DNA of 64,000 nt from Shewanella nanhaiensis. Its GTDB lineage: Bacteria > Pseudomonadota > Gammaproteobacteria > Enterobacterales > Shewanellaceae. Within the stretch, counting starts at the first letter, position 1, and the number at the start of each line of letters is the position of its first letter. The notes beneath the pieces were generated by a model. The model was not told the DNA's origin, did no database searches, and worked only from the letters and a program-made list of their open reading frames with translations. Where the stretch lies: contig NZ_JAHZST010000015.1 in NCBI RefSeq assembly GCF_019457885.1, positions 62,001 through 126,000 of the forward strand, written 5' to 3'. The position numbers were made by a program, and so were the translations under genes. Positions 8,753 to 17,340 of this stretch are shown piece by piece.

Positions 8753-10084
8753 TTATGCTATCTCAGCACTCAACTCTTGATGCATTAAGGGGAGATCTCT
8801 TGCCTGCTCCCTCAAGTAATCCATCCCAGAGAGGAAGCCCATAAACATCTTAAGGGCGATAAACTGCCCCTGCTCTGTGGTCACATACTGACCACCATCT
8901 TTTTTTATCGCTCCTGCACCAATCAAGTAACTCATCTCTAAGGGAAAAGCTTGCCATAAAGTTTTGCCTGTATGTTGGTAAAAAACCGAGTTATCAAGGC
9001 GGCCATGGCCCATCATAATCATCAAATGATGCTGCAGTAGCGCACTAGTCTCTATCTGCTTAGTGTAGCAAGTGCCACTTTGTTGCTGTTTTATCAGCTG
9101 AATATAATCTTGAATATCGAAGCTTGAGATCCTAAATTGCTCACCAAATCGACCAAAAGCCCCCGAGCCAACACCGAAGCAATCCTCCCCATCGAGTACA
9201 TATTTGTTTTCAACAGCTTGGCCGAAGTTACGACTAAAGGTCCAGGGAAACTCCATCAAATAGCGTCCACTTAACGCCTTTTTCACAGCTAAAAATTGTG
9301 CCCATAAAGCGTGTGGGTCTCCAGCAAGGGAGCCCGCTTTCTTACGGTTTTTACCTATCCCTATGGTCAATGGATAGGTGGTAATTTGATCTGGTTTCAA
9401 TCTTAAGGTTTGCTTCAGATCCCAGAGCACAGACTCAGGGGTTTGTGTGTTAAATCCATACATCATATCCAAATTTACCGTAGGGATAAGCGTAATCGCC
9501 CGAGCGACATAATCAGCCTGCTCCAGACCCGAACCAAACTTCTCAAAACGCCCACTTGCTTTTAAAATCTTATCATCGAAGCTCTGCACTCCAATGGACA
9601 TACGATCGACCAAGCCGCTAAGAAGTTGAGGGTTTCCCTCCTTAAAGTAGATAGGATCGCTTTCACAAGAGACCTCTCGGATGGAAGTCAGCCCCTTGAT
9701 CATCTCTATGGTCTTAATCAGCTCATCTTCCAGTATTGTGGTGGTGCCACCACCAATATAGACGCGATTAAACCGGTAACCCTTGGCTATCACCTCACGG
9801 ATCTCCTGCCTAAGCGCAGTAAAATACTCTCTGGCTAATGGCTCACTGAATTTAACCTTATGGAAAGAGCAGAATCGACATAGGGTATGGCAAAAGGGGA
9901 TATGTATATACAAGGTCTCTATCGGCTTAGATGGGATAGCGTTTTCATCACTTTCCACACTCAGTGGCGTCGTATTGCTCAAAGAAAGCGACTGCTTTAT
10001 TGTGCGGTTCATCACCCAATCTAAACTGTCTGTAGCAAGCAATAAGCGTGTATTTAAGCGTGAGTCTTTCATAACGTATTCCAT
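8753..10084 (-). CDS. HemN-like radical SAM enzyme
   Basis: The iron-sulfur motif C-x3-C-x2-C is present as CHTLCRFCSFHK, preceded by YIHIPFC as in the coproporphyrinogen III oxidase (HemN/HemW/HutW) branch. The SAM-binding glycines are in RVYIGGGTTTI, and SIGVQSFDDKIL and NLDMMYGFNTQTPES are the matching later motifs. The C-terminal part (ETSALLQHHLMIMMGHGRLD) corresponds to the HemN C-domain region. The substrate cannot be read from sequence; it could act on a tetrapyrrole or be a HemW-type protein. The ATG at 10084 is preferred over an upstream TTG at 10123 that would add 13 weak residues. No operon partner. Confidence 0.8.
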   Translation of the reverse strand: MEYVMKDSRLNTRLLLATDSLDWVMNRTIKQSLSLSNTTPLSVESDENAIPSKPIETLYIHIPFCHTLCRFCSFHKVKFSEPLAREYFTALRQEIREVIAKGYRFNRVYIGGGTTTILEDELIKTIEMIKGLTSIREVSCESDPIYFKEGNPQLLSGLVDRMSIGVQSFDDKILKASGRFEKFGSGLEQADYVARAITLIPTVNLDMMYGFNTQTPESVLWDLKQTLRLKPDQITTYPLTIGIGKNRKKAGSLAGDPHALWAQFLAVKKALSGRYLMEFPWTFSRNFGQAVENKYVLDGEDCFGVGSGAFGRFGEQFRISSFDIQDYIQLIKQQQSGTCYTKQIETSALLQHHLMIMMGHGRLDNSVFYQHTGKTLWQAFPLEMSYLIGAGAIKKDGGQYVTTEQGQFIALKMFMGFLSGMDYLREQARDLPLMHQELSAEIA

Positions 10085-10256
10085 TACTGTTACTGCATTA
10101 CCTCTATTTAAAGATAATACCAAGTAAGAAAAGTAGTAAGTTCAGACTAGCCAAATCATAAATTTTAAAATGATGCACAGACGATATATTGAATATTATT
10201 TATTGATTTTTATTAAATTTGCCTATCAGAGCACATTGTTTCAATTAAGTTAATCA

Positions 10257-10270
10257 ATACTAATCAGTAT
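10257..10270. repeat. solo palindrome ATACTAATCAGTAT
   Basis: One more copy of the short palindrome family, in the 290-base AT-rich gap between the divergent radical SAM and GNAT genes. The gap must hold both promoters; no other site was recognised. Confidence 0.5.
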
Positions 10271-10373
10271 AATTAATATACTGAACAATCCTCCCCTTAA
10301 TTAACTTAATTTAATATGCTAGATTAGCTGCTCGCCTTAAAATGGATAAACTCAATAGTAGGGAGGACAAGGT

Positions 10374-10874
10374 TTGATTATTGCTGAAACTGAACGACTC
10401 ATACTGCGCCGCTTCACTGCGGAGGATAAGCAGGCAGTTTTTCTTTTAAATAGCATACCCGAGATATTAACCTATATCCCAGGAGAGCCAATGTCATCGG
10501 TTACTCAGGCCGAGCAGATCTTAAATGAGCTAGTATTCCCAGGTTACGAGAAGTTTGGCTTTGGACGATGGGCGGTTGAACATAAAGCCGATAATAAGGT
10601 TATTGGTTTTTGCGGACCTACCTTTGTTCAAGAGTATAACGAGGTCGAGCTGGGTTATCGTTATCTACCTGATTACTGGGGCACTGGAATAGGGTTCGAA
10701 GCCGCTCAAGCTGCCTTAACCAAGATCCCAAGTTTTGATATAGACCATGTGATTGCACTCATTCTTCTGGGCAACAGAGGCTCTGAAGCCCTTGCTAGAA
10801 AAGTCGGCATGACGGAGCGAGAGCGCAACACATTTATGGGGCACAAGGTTAACGTTTTTCATAAGTCACTTTAA
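10374..10874 (+). CDS. GNAT-family N-acetyltransferase
   Basis: The 166-residue protein begins IIAETERLILRRFTAEDKQAV, typical of the RimJ/RimL branch. The acetyl-CoA binding segment is ELGYRYLPDYWGTGIGFEAA, where the usual G-x-G/A loop is seen as GTGIG. Later RGSEALARKVGMTERER fits the C-terminal GNAT motif. The acceptor substrate is unknown. A TTG start is supported by GGGAGGA seven bases upstream, with no better ATG. The stop overlaps that of the convergent chemoreceptor by four bases. Confidence 0.85.
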   Translation: MIIAETERLILRRFTAEDKQAVFLLNSIPEILTYIPGEPMSSVTQAEQILNELVFPGYEKFGFGRWAVEHKADNKVIGFCGPTFVQEYNEVELGYRYLPDYWGTGIGFEAAQAALTKIPSFDIDHVIALILLGNRGSEALARKVGMTERERNTFMGHKVNVFHKSL

Positions 10875-12451
10875 GTCGCCTTAAAGCCGACTCTAAATCC
10901 GCCCCAATGTTTACCTTTTACAAAGATAGGCACAGAGAGATCGTGCATCACCTCACCAGTGTCCCGCTTATAGGTTTGTAACAACACAGCTTGGGTGTGT
11001 TGGCCGCAGCGTATGCCTGTGGGATCATCAAAAAGCCGTTTCGTTCGGTTACTGAGTATATCTACCTCGGCTTTGCCTGTTAGCTTTTTACTGAAACAGA
11101 GGTTATGGGTTGGAAAGTAGCCCCTCATATCCACACAACCGGCATACACTATCTCCCTGTGACTCCCCAGTATAGGCTCCTGAACTGCCGGGAAGCAACT
11201 ATCTGTGTAGCCATCAAATTCGGTGCTGTATTTAACGGGATCAGTATTGGCAATAGGTCGATATTGTGGAGAGAAGAGGTCATGCTCTCTAAACTTGCCA
11301 CTCGCTAAGCCCGCCTCCAACAAGGCTCCACACTGTTTCGCCCCCTCTTGGGCTTGCTTAAGCACGCTTTGATCTAAAGTTTGTGTATCGAAATCTGCCA
11401 ATTCAGTAAATATCCCCTCGGTGGTTTTAGATAGCCCAAAGGCTTGCTCAGACACGCTATTACTTTGCTCTGCAGTACTCTCCAATGAGTCATGGATCTG
11501 AGCCACTGAGCCTGAGATCTCATGGGTGGTGCTGGTTGACTCTTTCAGTGCCTCCTCCATCTGACTCAAAGACTCAGCAGATTGAGCTATCGACAAAGAG
11601 ATCTGATTGAAACTCACATCAAGCTTGGCCATCACCTCAACCGTACCTGAGGTTTTGCACACCACCTGCTCCATTAAAGCTGATGTCCTATCGGCCTCTG
11701 AGCTAACCTCCAAAAGCATCTTAGCGATGTCGCTGGTCGCTTGTGCAGTCTTGCCAGCTAAATTACGTACCTCGTCGGCTACGACAGCAAAACCCCGTCC
11801 CTGATCACCGGCTCGCGCCGCTTCAATAGCGGCATTTAGTGCCAGCAAGTTTGTCTGCTCAGCAACCGAATTAATTAACTCTGTAATATTTTGAATGCTC
11901 TGAGCTTTCTCCTTTAACGCATGGACCTGCTGAGCTGCAGTATTAATGTCTACGCTCAGTGACTCTATAGTATCAACGCCCACTTCCGCCTGAGCACGTC
12001 CCTCAACACTAAAGCGTTCGGCATCTTGAGCCTGAAGGAGAATATGGGCTGCGTTATCGCTCAACTGACCTGTGGTGACACTCAGCTCCTCCGCCGCCAC
12101 AGAGATCTGACTGGCACTCTCGCCGTTTTTTTCAATGGAGAGATTGAGGGTATCGATAAAGTGGGAGACCTCAGCAGCGCCAATAGCAATCTTGCTGGTA
12201 TGAAGGCTTATCTGTTTAGTCGCTTTATTAATATGGCTAGACTCTACTGTTTGAGTCTCATTACTTACTCTTCGATCAGCTCTTATAACGAGCCAGCGCC
12301 CTCCTAGAAACATCAACAAGGTGCTAAGCAGGGCTAACAGAAAACTGGTCACAAACATATTAAGCTGCCAAGGCAAACTCGCCAAAAGCAGGCTGCAGAG
12401 AAAGACCACGAAAAAAGCAGAGAGTGTTCGAGCTAAGGTTTGTTCAGCCAT
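10871..12451 (-). CDS. methyl-accepting chemotaxis protein, C-terminal sensor
   Basis: Two adjacent N-terminal membrane helices (residues about 8-50) leave almost no periplasmic loop. The central signalling hairpin carries the conserved tip NAAIEAARAGDQGRGFAVVADEVRNLAG split around residue 210. After it, residues about 360-526 form a separate domain ending HDLSVPIFVKGKHWGGFRVG, a module found at the C-terminus of several chemoreceptors. Sensing is therefore predicted to be cytoplasmic. It should pass signals to CheA/CheW; the ligand is unknown. Upstream lies only a solo palindrome, and the gene appears monocistronic. Confidence 0.88.
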   Translation of the reverse strand: MAEQTLARTLSAFFVVFLCSLLLASLPWQLNMFVTSFLLALLSTLLMFLGGRWLVIRADRRVSNETQTVESSHINKATKQISLHTSKIAIGAAEVSHFIDTLNLSIEKNGESASQISVAAEELSVTTGQLSDNAAHILLQAQDAERFSVEGRAQAEVGVDTIESLSVDINTAAQQVHALKEKAQSIQNITELINSVAEQTNLLALNAAIEAARAGDQGRGFAVVADEVRNLAGKTAQATSDIAKMLLEVSSEADRTSALMEQVVCKTSGTVEVMAKLDVSFNQISLSIAQSAESLSQMEEALKESTSTTHEISGSVAQIHDSLESTAEQSNSVSEQAFGLSKTTEGIFTELADFDTQTLDQSVLKQAQEGAKQCGALLEAGLASGKFREHDLFSPQYRPIANTDPVKYSTEFDGYTDSCFPAVQEPILGSHREIVYAGCVDMRGYFPTHNLCFSKKLTGKAEVDILSNRTKRLFDDPTGIRCGQHTQAVLLQTYKRDTGEVMHDLSVPIFVKGKHWGGFRVGFKAT

Positions 12452-12489
12452 GCATCACCAAAGTATTGATAACCCATTAGCGCTGAGTA

Positions 12490-12503
12490 ATACCAATCAG
12501 TAT
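12490..12503. repeat. solo palindrome ATACCAATCAGTAT
   Basis: Identical to the copy at 6202-6215. It lies 39 bases upstream of the chemoreceptor start, so it may be part of the 5' region of that transcript. Confidence 0.6.
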
Positions 12504-12620
12504 CGAATTCAGAGCTAAATTATTTTTATTCCTTATAGTGAGTAAATTTTCAACACTTGGGGATTAGACTTTAGTCGGCTCTCGTTTGTCTAAAGTAGGA
12601 GGGGAATAGAGTAAAGAATC

Positions 12621-12677
12621 CACCTACTGAAGTAGGTGCTTTAGGGCTGAAAACAAAAACGCAGCCCTATGGCTGCG
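12621..12677 (-). terminator. nqr operon terminator
   Basis: On the minus strand CGCAGCC-ATAG-GGCTGCG (12660-12677) is followed by TTTTTGTTTTC, a good intrinsic terminator 30 bases after nqrF. A second hairpin, CACCTAC-TGAA-GTAGGTG (12622-12639), lies just beyond and could act as back-up. Confidence 0.85.
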
Positions 12678-12706
12678 CTTTCTCTATTTAATAACTAATT
12701 TTTTGA

Positions 12707-13924
12707 CTAGTCACCAAAGTCATCTAATAGGATATTCTCCTCTTCAACACCTAAGCTTTCTAGCATGCTGATGACTGAAGAGTTCATAATTGGAGGGCCA
12801 CACATGTAGAACTCGCAATCTTCCGGCGCTTTATGGTTTTTGAGATAGTTCTCATACAGGACATTATGGATAAAGCCAGTATAGCCGTCCCAGTTATCCT
12901 CAGGCAGAGGATCTGAGAGGGCAACATGCCAAACAAAGTTGTCATTTTCAGCCGCCAACTTATCGAAATCTTCTTGATAGAAAACTTCACGCGTTGAGCG
13001 TGCACCGTACCAGAAACTCATCTTACGCTGGGTTTTCTCACCTTTAAGCTGGTTAAAGATATGAGAGCGCATCGGCGCCATACCAGCACCACCACCGATA
13101 AAGACCATCTCAGCATCGGTATCTTTAACGAAGAACTCACCAAACGGTCCTGAGATAGTGACCTTATCACCCGCTTTTAGGTTAAAGATATAAGATGACA
13201 TCTTGCCAGGTGGCAACCCTTCAGAGGGAGGCGTTGCGATACGCACATTAAGCATAATGCGGCCTTTCTCATCTGGGTAGTTCGCCATTGAGTATGCACG
13301 CAGTACATCTTCATCAACTTTTGATACCAGATTAAACAGCTCATACTTCTCCCAGTCACCACGATACTCCTCAGGAATATCGAAATCACTGTAGTTCACC
13401 TGATGGGCTGGCGCCTCAATCTGAATGTAACCACCGGCCTTAAACTTAACATCTTCCCCTTCCGGTAGCTTAAGCAGTAGCTCTTTAATAAAGGTCGCCT
13501 TGTTATCGTTAGAGATAACTTCACATTGCCACTTCTTCACGCCGAAGATCTCATCTTCAACCTCAAGCTCCATGTCGGTTTTAACCGCAACCTGACACGC
13601 AAGGCGGCAACCCTCTTTGGCCTCTTTCTTAGTGATATGATCGCGCTCTGTTGGCAAAATATCACCGCCACCAGATTTCACTACCACACGACATTGACCA
13701 CATGTACCGCCGCCACCACAGGCCGATGGGATAAAGATATCCTTGTTTGCCAAAGCCCCTAATAACTTGTCACCTGCTGAGGTGGTGATGCTTTTCTCAT
13801 CATCATCATTGATGCGAATAGAGACATCTCCCGTGGAGACCAGTTTACTTTTGGCGATTAAAATCACCATAACCAACACACTCACAACGAAGGTGAACAT
13901 GCCGATACCAATTGCCATTTCCAT
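12707..13924 (-). CDS. nqrF: Na+-NQR subunit F, NADH-oxidising flavoprotein
   Basis: NqrF takes electrons from NADH on the cytoplasmic side and passes them into the sodium pump. An N-terminal membrane helix (IGMFTFVVSVLVMVILIAKS) anchors it. A plant-type 2Fe-2S domain follows, with cysteines in SACGGGGTCGQCR and CRLACQ, then an FAD domain (RAYSMANYP) and a NADH domain (MVFIGGGAGMAPMRSH; CEFYMCGPP). At 405 residues it is full length. It is the last gene of the operon, 58 bases after nqrE, and is followed by a terminator. Confidence 0.97.
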   Translation of the reverse strand: MEMAIGIGMFTFVVSVLVMVILIAKSKLVSTGDVSIRINDDDEKSITTSAGDKLLGALANKDIFIPSACGGGGTCGQCRVVVKSGGGDILPTERDHITKKEAKEGCRLACQVAVKTDMELEVEDEIFGVKKWQCEVISNDNKATFIKELLLKLPEGEDVKFKAGGYIQIEAPAHQVNYSDFDIPEEYRGDWEKYELFNLVSKVDEDVLRAYSMANYPDEKGRIMLNVRIATPPSEGLPPGKMSSYIFNLKAGDKVTISGPFGEFFVKDTDAEMVFIGGGAGMAPMRSHIFNQLKGEKTQRKMSFWYGARSTREVFYQEDFDKLAAENDNFVWHVALSDPLPEDNWDGYTGFIHNVLYENYLKNHKAPEDCEFYMCGPPIMNSSVISMLESLGVEEENILLDDFGD

Positions 13925-13982
13925 CGAATCTACCTTTTCATTATCCGTTTTCTTTAAGCTTCTTGTTTACAAACACAGAGAC

Positions 13983-14591
13983 TTAAATAGAAATACCAGA
14001 GAAAGCCATAAAACCGAGAGCCATCAAGCCAGTAGTGATAAAGACAATGCCTATCCCCTGTAAGCCTTCAGGAATAGCATGAAACTTCATCCGTTCACGT
14101 AATCCTGCCAGCATCACAATCGCCATCGCCCAGCCCACACCAGATCCCATCGCAAATACAGCCGATTCACCTAAGCTGTAATCGCGGTTCGCCATAAAGA
14201 TAACGCCAGCAAAGATGGCGCAGTTAACGGTTAACAGTGGCAGGAATATTCCTAAAGAGTCATACAGGCTCGGGATATACTTATCTAAGAACATCTCTAA
14301 AATCTGCACCAAAGCTGCAATCACACCGATGAAGGTGATCAGTTGCAGGTAGCTCAGATTTAACTCAGGGTAACCGGCCCAAGCCAGTGCTCCCGGAGCC
14401 AAGACATTGGCGTAGATCACTTGGTTGATGGGGACCGCAATAGTCATCACCACGATAACCGCAATACCGAGTCCAAATGAGGTCGACACCTTCTTAGACA
14501 CCGCAAGGAAGGTACACATGCCCATAAAGAATGACAGCGCCATGTTGTCAATAAAGGCCGCTTGAATAAAAAGATTAATGTAATGTTCCAT
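13983..14591 (-). CDS. nqrE: Na+-NQR subunit E
   Basis: This is an integral membrane subunit of 202 residues with six predicted helices. With NqrD it forms an inverted-topology pair that holds the membrane iron-sulfur centre. Conserved signatures include ENMALSFFMGMCTFLA-like NMALSFFMGMCTF at the start and LLTVNCAIFAGVIFM, the latter with the cluster Cys. It lies nine bases after nqrD. No anomaly is seen. Confidence 0.96.
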   Translation of the reverse strand: MEHYINLFIQAAFIDNMALSFFMGMCTFLAVSKKVSTSFGLGIAVIVVMTIAVPINQVIYANVLAPGALAWAGYPELNLSYLQLITFIGVIAALVQILEMFLDKYIPSLYDSLGIFLPLLTVNCAIFAGVIFMANRDYSLGESAVFAMGSGVGWAMAIVMLAGLRERMKFHAIPEGLQGIGIVFITTGLMALGFMAFSGISI

Positions 14592-14600
14592 ATCTCTTCC

Positions 14601-15224
14601 TTAACCTCGTTTACGCTGGATAACGTTAATGGACCAGATCATTAATCCGATGAGGAAAAACGCACTAGGGGGGAGTTTGAACATCTCATTTGCTAGGTAC
14701 CAGCCACCATTTTCAACGGTTTGCAGTACCTCATGACCAAACAGAGTGCCGCTGCCAAGCAGCTCACGCACAAAGGCAACACCGAGCAAAATCACGCCAT
14801 AACCTATGGCATTACCAAAGGCATCAACCACAGCTAAGTGTGGTGGGTTCTTCATGGCAAAAGCTTCAGCGCGGCCCATAATGATGCAGTTCGTAATAAT
14901 GAGACCTACAAACACTGACAGCTGACGAGATAACTCATAAGCCACATCCTGCAACACCATATCGACAATGATCACCAAGGAGGCAATCACAGTCATCTGA
15001 GCAATAATACGCACACTGTTTGGGATCAAACGACGTATAGAGGAGATGATCAGGTTAGAGAACACCAACACGAAGGTCACAGCTAATGTCATCACCAAGG
15101 CTGTTTGCAACGAGTTACTGACCGCCAAGGCAGAGCAGACACCTAGCACTTGCATCGCAACCGGGTTATTGGTGAAAACCGGGTTAGTCAATATATCGCG
15201 AGTCGATAATGTATGAGTACTCAC
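14601..15224 (-). CDS. nqrD: Na+-NQR subunit D
   Basis: The 207-residue membrane subunit pairs with NqrE. The cytoplasmic N-terminus (DILTNPVFTNNPVAMQVLGV) leads into helix one with the cluster Cys in LGVCSALAVS. A second Cys is in LIITNCIIMGRAEAFA, the other hallmark. Six membrane helices are expected. The ATG nearly abuts the nqrC stop (one base between), which points to translational coupling. Confidence 0.96.
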   Translation of the reverse strand: MSTHTLSTRDILTNPVFTNNPVAMQVLGVCSALAVSNSLQTALVMTLAVTFVLVFSNLIISSIRRLIPNSVRIIAQMTVIASLVIIVDMVLQDVAYELSRQLSVFVGLIITNCIIMGRAEAFAMKNPPHLAVVDAFGNAIGYGVILLGVAFVRELLGSGTLFGHEVLQTVENGGWYLANEMFKLPPSAFFLIGLMIWSINVIQRKRG

Positions 15225-15225
15225 C

Positions 15226-15996
15226 TTAGACCTCCGAAGCTTTTAACTTGTTAAAGAAGGTTTCAAAGCCCTCATTGCCAAACCAGAACTGGATCGAGCG
15301 TTGTACACCACGACCTGTCATGGTGGCGCCACTTATCGCATCGATACCATGAACATCACCCTCTTTCGCGCCGCCTTTCACGACTTTAATAGCAACTTTG
15401 CCTTTATCATCAAAGAGCTGTTTGCCGCGAAACTTATCGGTCCACTCAGGATCGTTGAGGAAGTCACCGATACCCGGTGTCTCACCGTGCTCATAAAACA
15501 CCACGTTTTCTATGGTGTTCAGATCAGACTTCACAGCAACAAAACCGTAGATCATCGACCATAGCCCCTTGCCATAAACAGGCATCACCATGCTTAACAG
15601 CTCACCTTTGTCATCGACGACCTTAAAGGCTCGTACTTGATTTGCGCGGCTTTTGATTCTGGCGGTATCTTTCTTAGGCTTGATTGAGGTTTCTGGATTG
15701 ATGGCTGCCATGCGTTCATCAAAGTCCATTAGGTTACCGTCAGTAGTCACCTTGCCGGTATCAAGCTCCACCAACATAGGGGTCACAGACTTGGCAAAAA
15801 TCTCACGGAAATCTCTGTCGCCGCTCATGTCGATATCGGCAGCCATCAGCACATAGCGTTGAAGTTCATCTCGCTTCTTGGCCAATTTACGCTCTTTGAG
15901 CAGTTCAGCCGTTCCTGTGATCATAAATGAGCACAACAAGCAAAGTATGAAGGTAAAGACCATGGTCCCTACTACGGTATCTTTCTTAAAGGCCAT
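15226..15996 (-). CDS. nqrC: Na+-NQR subunit C, covalent FMN carrier
   Basis: One N-terminal membrane helix (TMVFTFILCLLCSFMITGTA) holds a periplasmic domain that carries FMN on a threonine. The flavinylation motif is GIDAISGATMTGRG, with the attachment Thr in SGAT. The length of 256 is normal. Its start lies two bases after the stop of the small ORF at 15999-16136, and an AGGGG inside that ORF would serve as its ribosome site. Function in electron flow from NqrB to quinone reduction is established for the family. Confidence 0.97.
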   Translation of the reverse strand: MAFKKDTVVGTMVFTFILCLLCSFMITGTAELLKERKLAKKRDELQRYVLMAADIDMSGDRDFREIFAKSVTPMLVELDTGKVTTDGNLMDFDERMAAINPETSIKPKKDTARIKSRANQVRAFKVVDDKGELLSMVMPVYGKGLWSMIYGFVAVKSDLNTIENVVFYEHGETPGIGDFLNDPEWTDKFRGKQLFDDKGKVAIKVVKGGAKEGDVHGIDAISGATMTGRGVQRSIQFWFGNEGFETFFNKLKASEV

Positions 15997-15998
15997 CT

Positions 15999-16136
15999 CT
16001 ACTTAACCCCTGCTTTATCTTTACTCGACTCATCTGAAGGGCCAAATAAAAGGTAATCAAATATCCCTGTCCAGATGTTGGCGAATTGAATCGCCAACAT
16101 GCCTGCGCCGGGCGCACTCTTAACGTTAAAGGGCAT
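15999..16136 (-). CDS. 45-residue ORF between nqrB and nqrC, echo of NqrB C-terminus
   Basis: The frame opens with an ATG overlapping the last codons of nqrB and closes two bases before nqrC. The product begins MPFNVKSAPGAG and then has MLAIQFANIWTGIFDYLLFG, which closely mirrors MLAILFANLWAPIFDYLVAK at the end of NqrB itself. It looks like a partial tandem duplication of the last NqrB membrane helix plus a hydrophilic tail (PSDESSKDKAGVK). GGAGGG lies ten bases upstream of its ATG, so independent translation is plausible. Alternatively a +1 slip at the nqrB end (CTT TAA C) would fuse it to NqrB. It may also be only a remnant. I know of no such subunit in described Na+-NQR complexes. Confidence 0.6.
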   Translation of the reverse strand: MPFNVKSAPGAGMLAIQFANIWTGIFDYLLFGPSDESSKDKAGVK

Positions 16137-17340
16137 TGCGTTTCACCCTCCGCTTGATATTCGCTTTCGCAACTAGGTAGTCAAAGATAGGTGCCCACAA
16201 GTTAGCGAATAGGATGGCTAGCATGATCCCCTCAGGCATCTTTGGGTTGACCACGCGGATAAGCACAGTCATAAAGCCGATAAGAAAACCGTAAGCAATT
16301 TTGCCCCTACGTGTGTATGAGGTCGTCACGGGATCTGTGGCCATAAACATCATACCCAGCGCAAAACCGCCAGTGACCAGATGCCAGGTCCACGGCATCG
16401 CAAAGAGCTCATTTTTCGCAGAGCCAATCAAGTTAAACATGATGGCAGTCAAGATCATGCCCAGCATCACGCCAGCCACGATACGCCAGTCGGCTAAGCG
16501 ACTTAATAGCAGCAATCCACCACCAATCAAGAGCGCTAAGGTACTGGTTTCACCAATTGCACCAGGTATAAATCCTAAGAAAGCATTCCACCAGTTAGGA
16601 TCGCTAAAGGCATCAAACCAAGCGTACTCGGCAAAACTCAATTTTCCTGCTGCGGTTTGAGCCAGTGCAGTTGCACCAGAGAAACCATCGACAGCCACCA
16701 ACTGGCCAACACTCGCCACTTCACTCGGGTAGGCGAAGAAGATAAATGAGAGACCAGCAAGCGCAGGGTTGAGGAAGTTATATCCCATGCCACCAAACAG
16801 CTCCTTGGCTATCACCACACCAAAGGTGATGCCCATAGCAACAATCCAAAGTGGCGTCGAGACAGGCAAGATTAAGGTGAACAGTAGTGCGGTCACAAAG
16901 AAGCCTTCATGGAGTTCCTGACCACGCACTTTAGCAAATACCACCTCCCAGAAAAGACTCACCAGTAGCGCAGTCAGATAGATGGGAAAGTAGAAACTCA
17001 AGCCGTAAAGGAACAGACCAATTAACCCTGTCTGCTCAGTTAACCCGCCAGAGATAAGGTTAAATAGGCCCAGTTGCCATACATCCGGTGTTGATAAACC
17101 AGAAGCGATCGCAATCTGCGCCTGTAGCCCTAAGTTATACAAACCAAACAGAATCGCTGGCAGTAAACATAAACCAACCATGGTCATGGTACGTTTCACA
17201 TCGATAGCATCACGAACATGAACCTTACCTTTAGTGCTGCGACCATGAGCAATAACTAGGGATCTTAGGTAACCCTTCATCGCCTGACCTGGAGCGTAAT
17301 AGTCTTCCTGTAGATCTGGCTTATTATCTTTTGAATTCAT
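16126..17340 (-). CDS. nqrB: Na+-NQR subunit B, sodium-channel subunit
   Basis: NqrB is the large membrane subunit that carries covalent FMN, riboflavin and the sodium path. The protein has about ten helices and the flavinylation motif DGFSGATALAQ with Thr in SGAT. The motif GYNFLNPALAG is typical for the family. The ATG at 17340 overlaps the nqrA stop (TGATG), a sign of coupling. The protein ends KRRVKRNAL with CTT TAA C; the core matches the +1 slip site of prfB but lacks its upstream ribosome-pausing sequence. The C-terminal helix is echoed in the next small ORF. Confidence 0.97.
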   Translation of the reverse strand: MNSKDNKPDLQEDYYAPGQAMKGYLRSLVIAHGRSTKGKVHVRDAIDVKRTMTMVGLCLLPAILFGLYNLGLQAQIAIASGLSTPDVWQLGLFNLISGGLTEQTGLIGLFLYGLSFYFPIYLTALLVSLFWEVVFAKVRGQELHEGFFVTALLFTLILPVSTPLWIVAMGITFGVVIAKELFGGMGYNFLNPALAGLSFIFFAYPSEVASVGQLVAVDGFSGATALAQTAAGKLSFAEYAWFDAFSDPNWWNAFLGFIPGAIGETSTLALLIGGGLLLLSRLADWRIVAGVMLGMILTAIMFNLIGSAKNELFAMPWTWHLVTGGFALGMMFMATDPVTTSYTRRGKIAYGFLIGFMTVLIRVVNPKMPEGIMLAILFANLWAPIFDYLVAKANIKRRVKRNAL

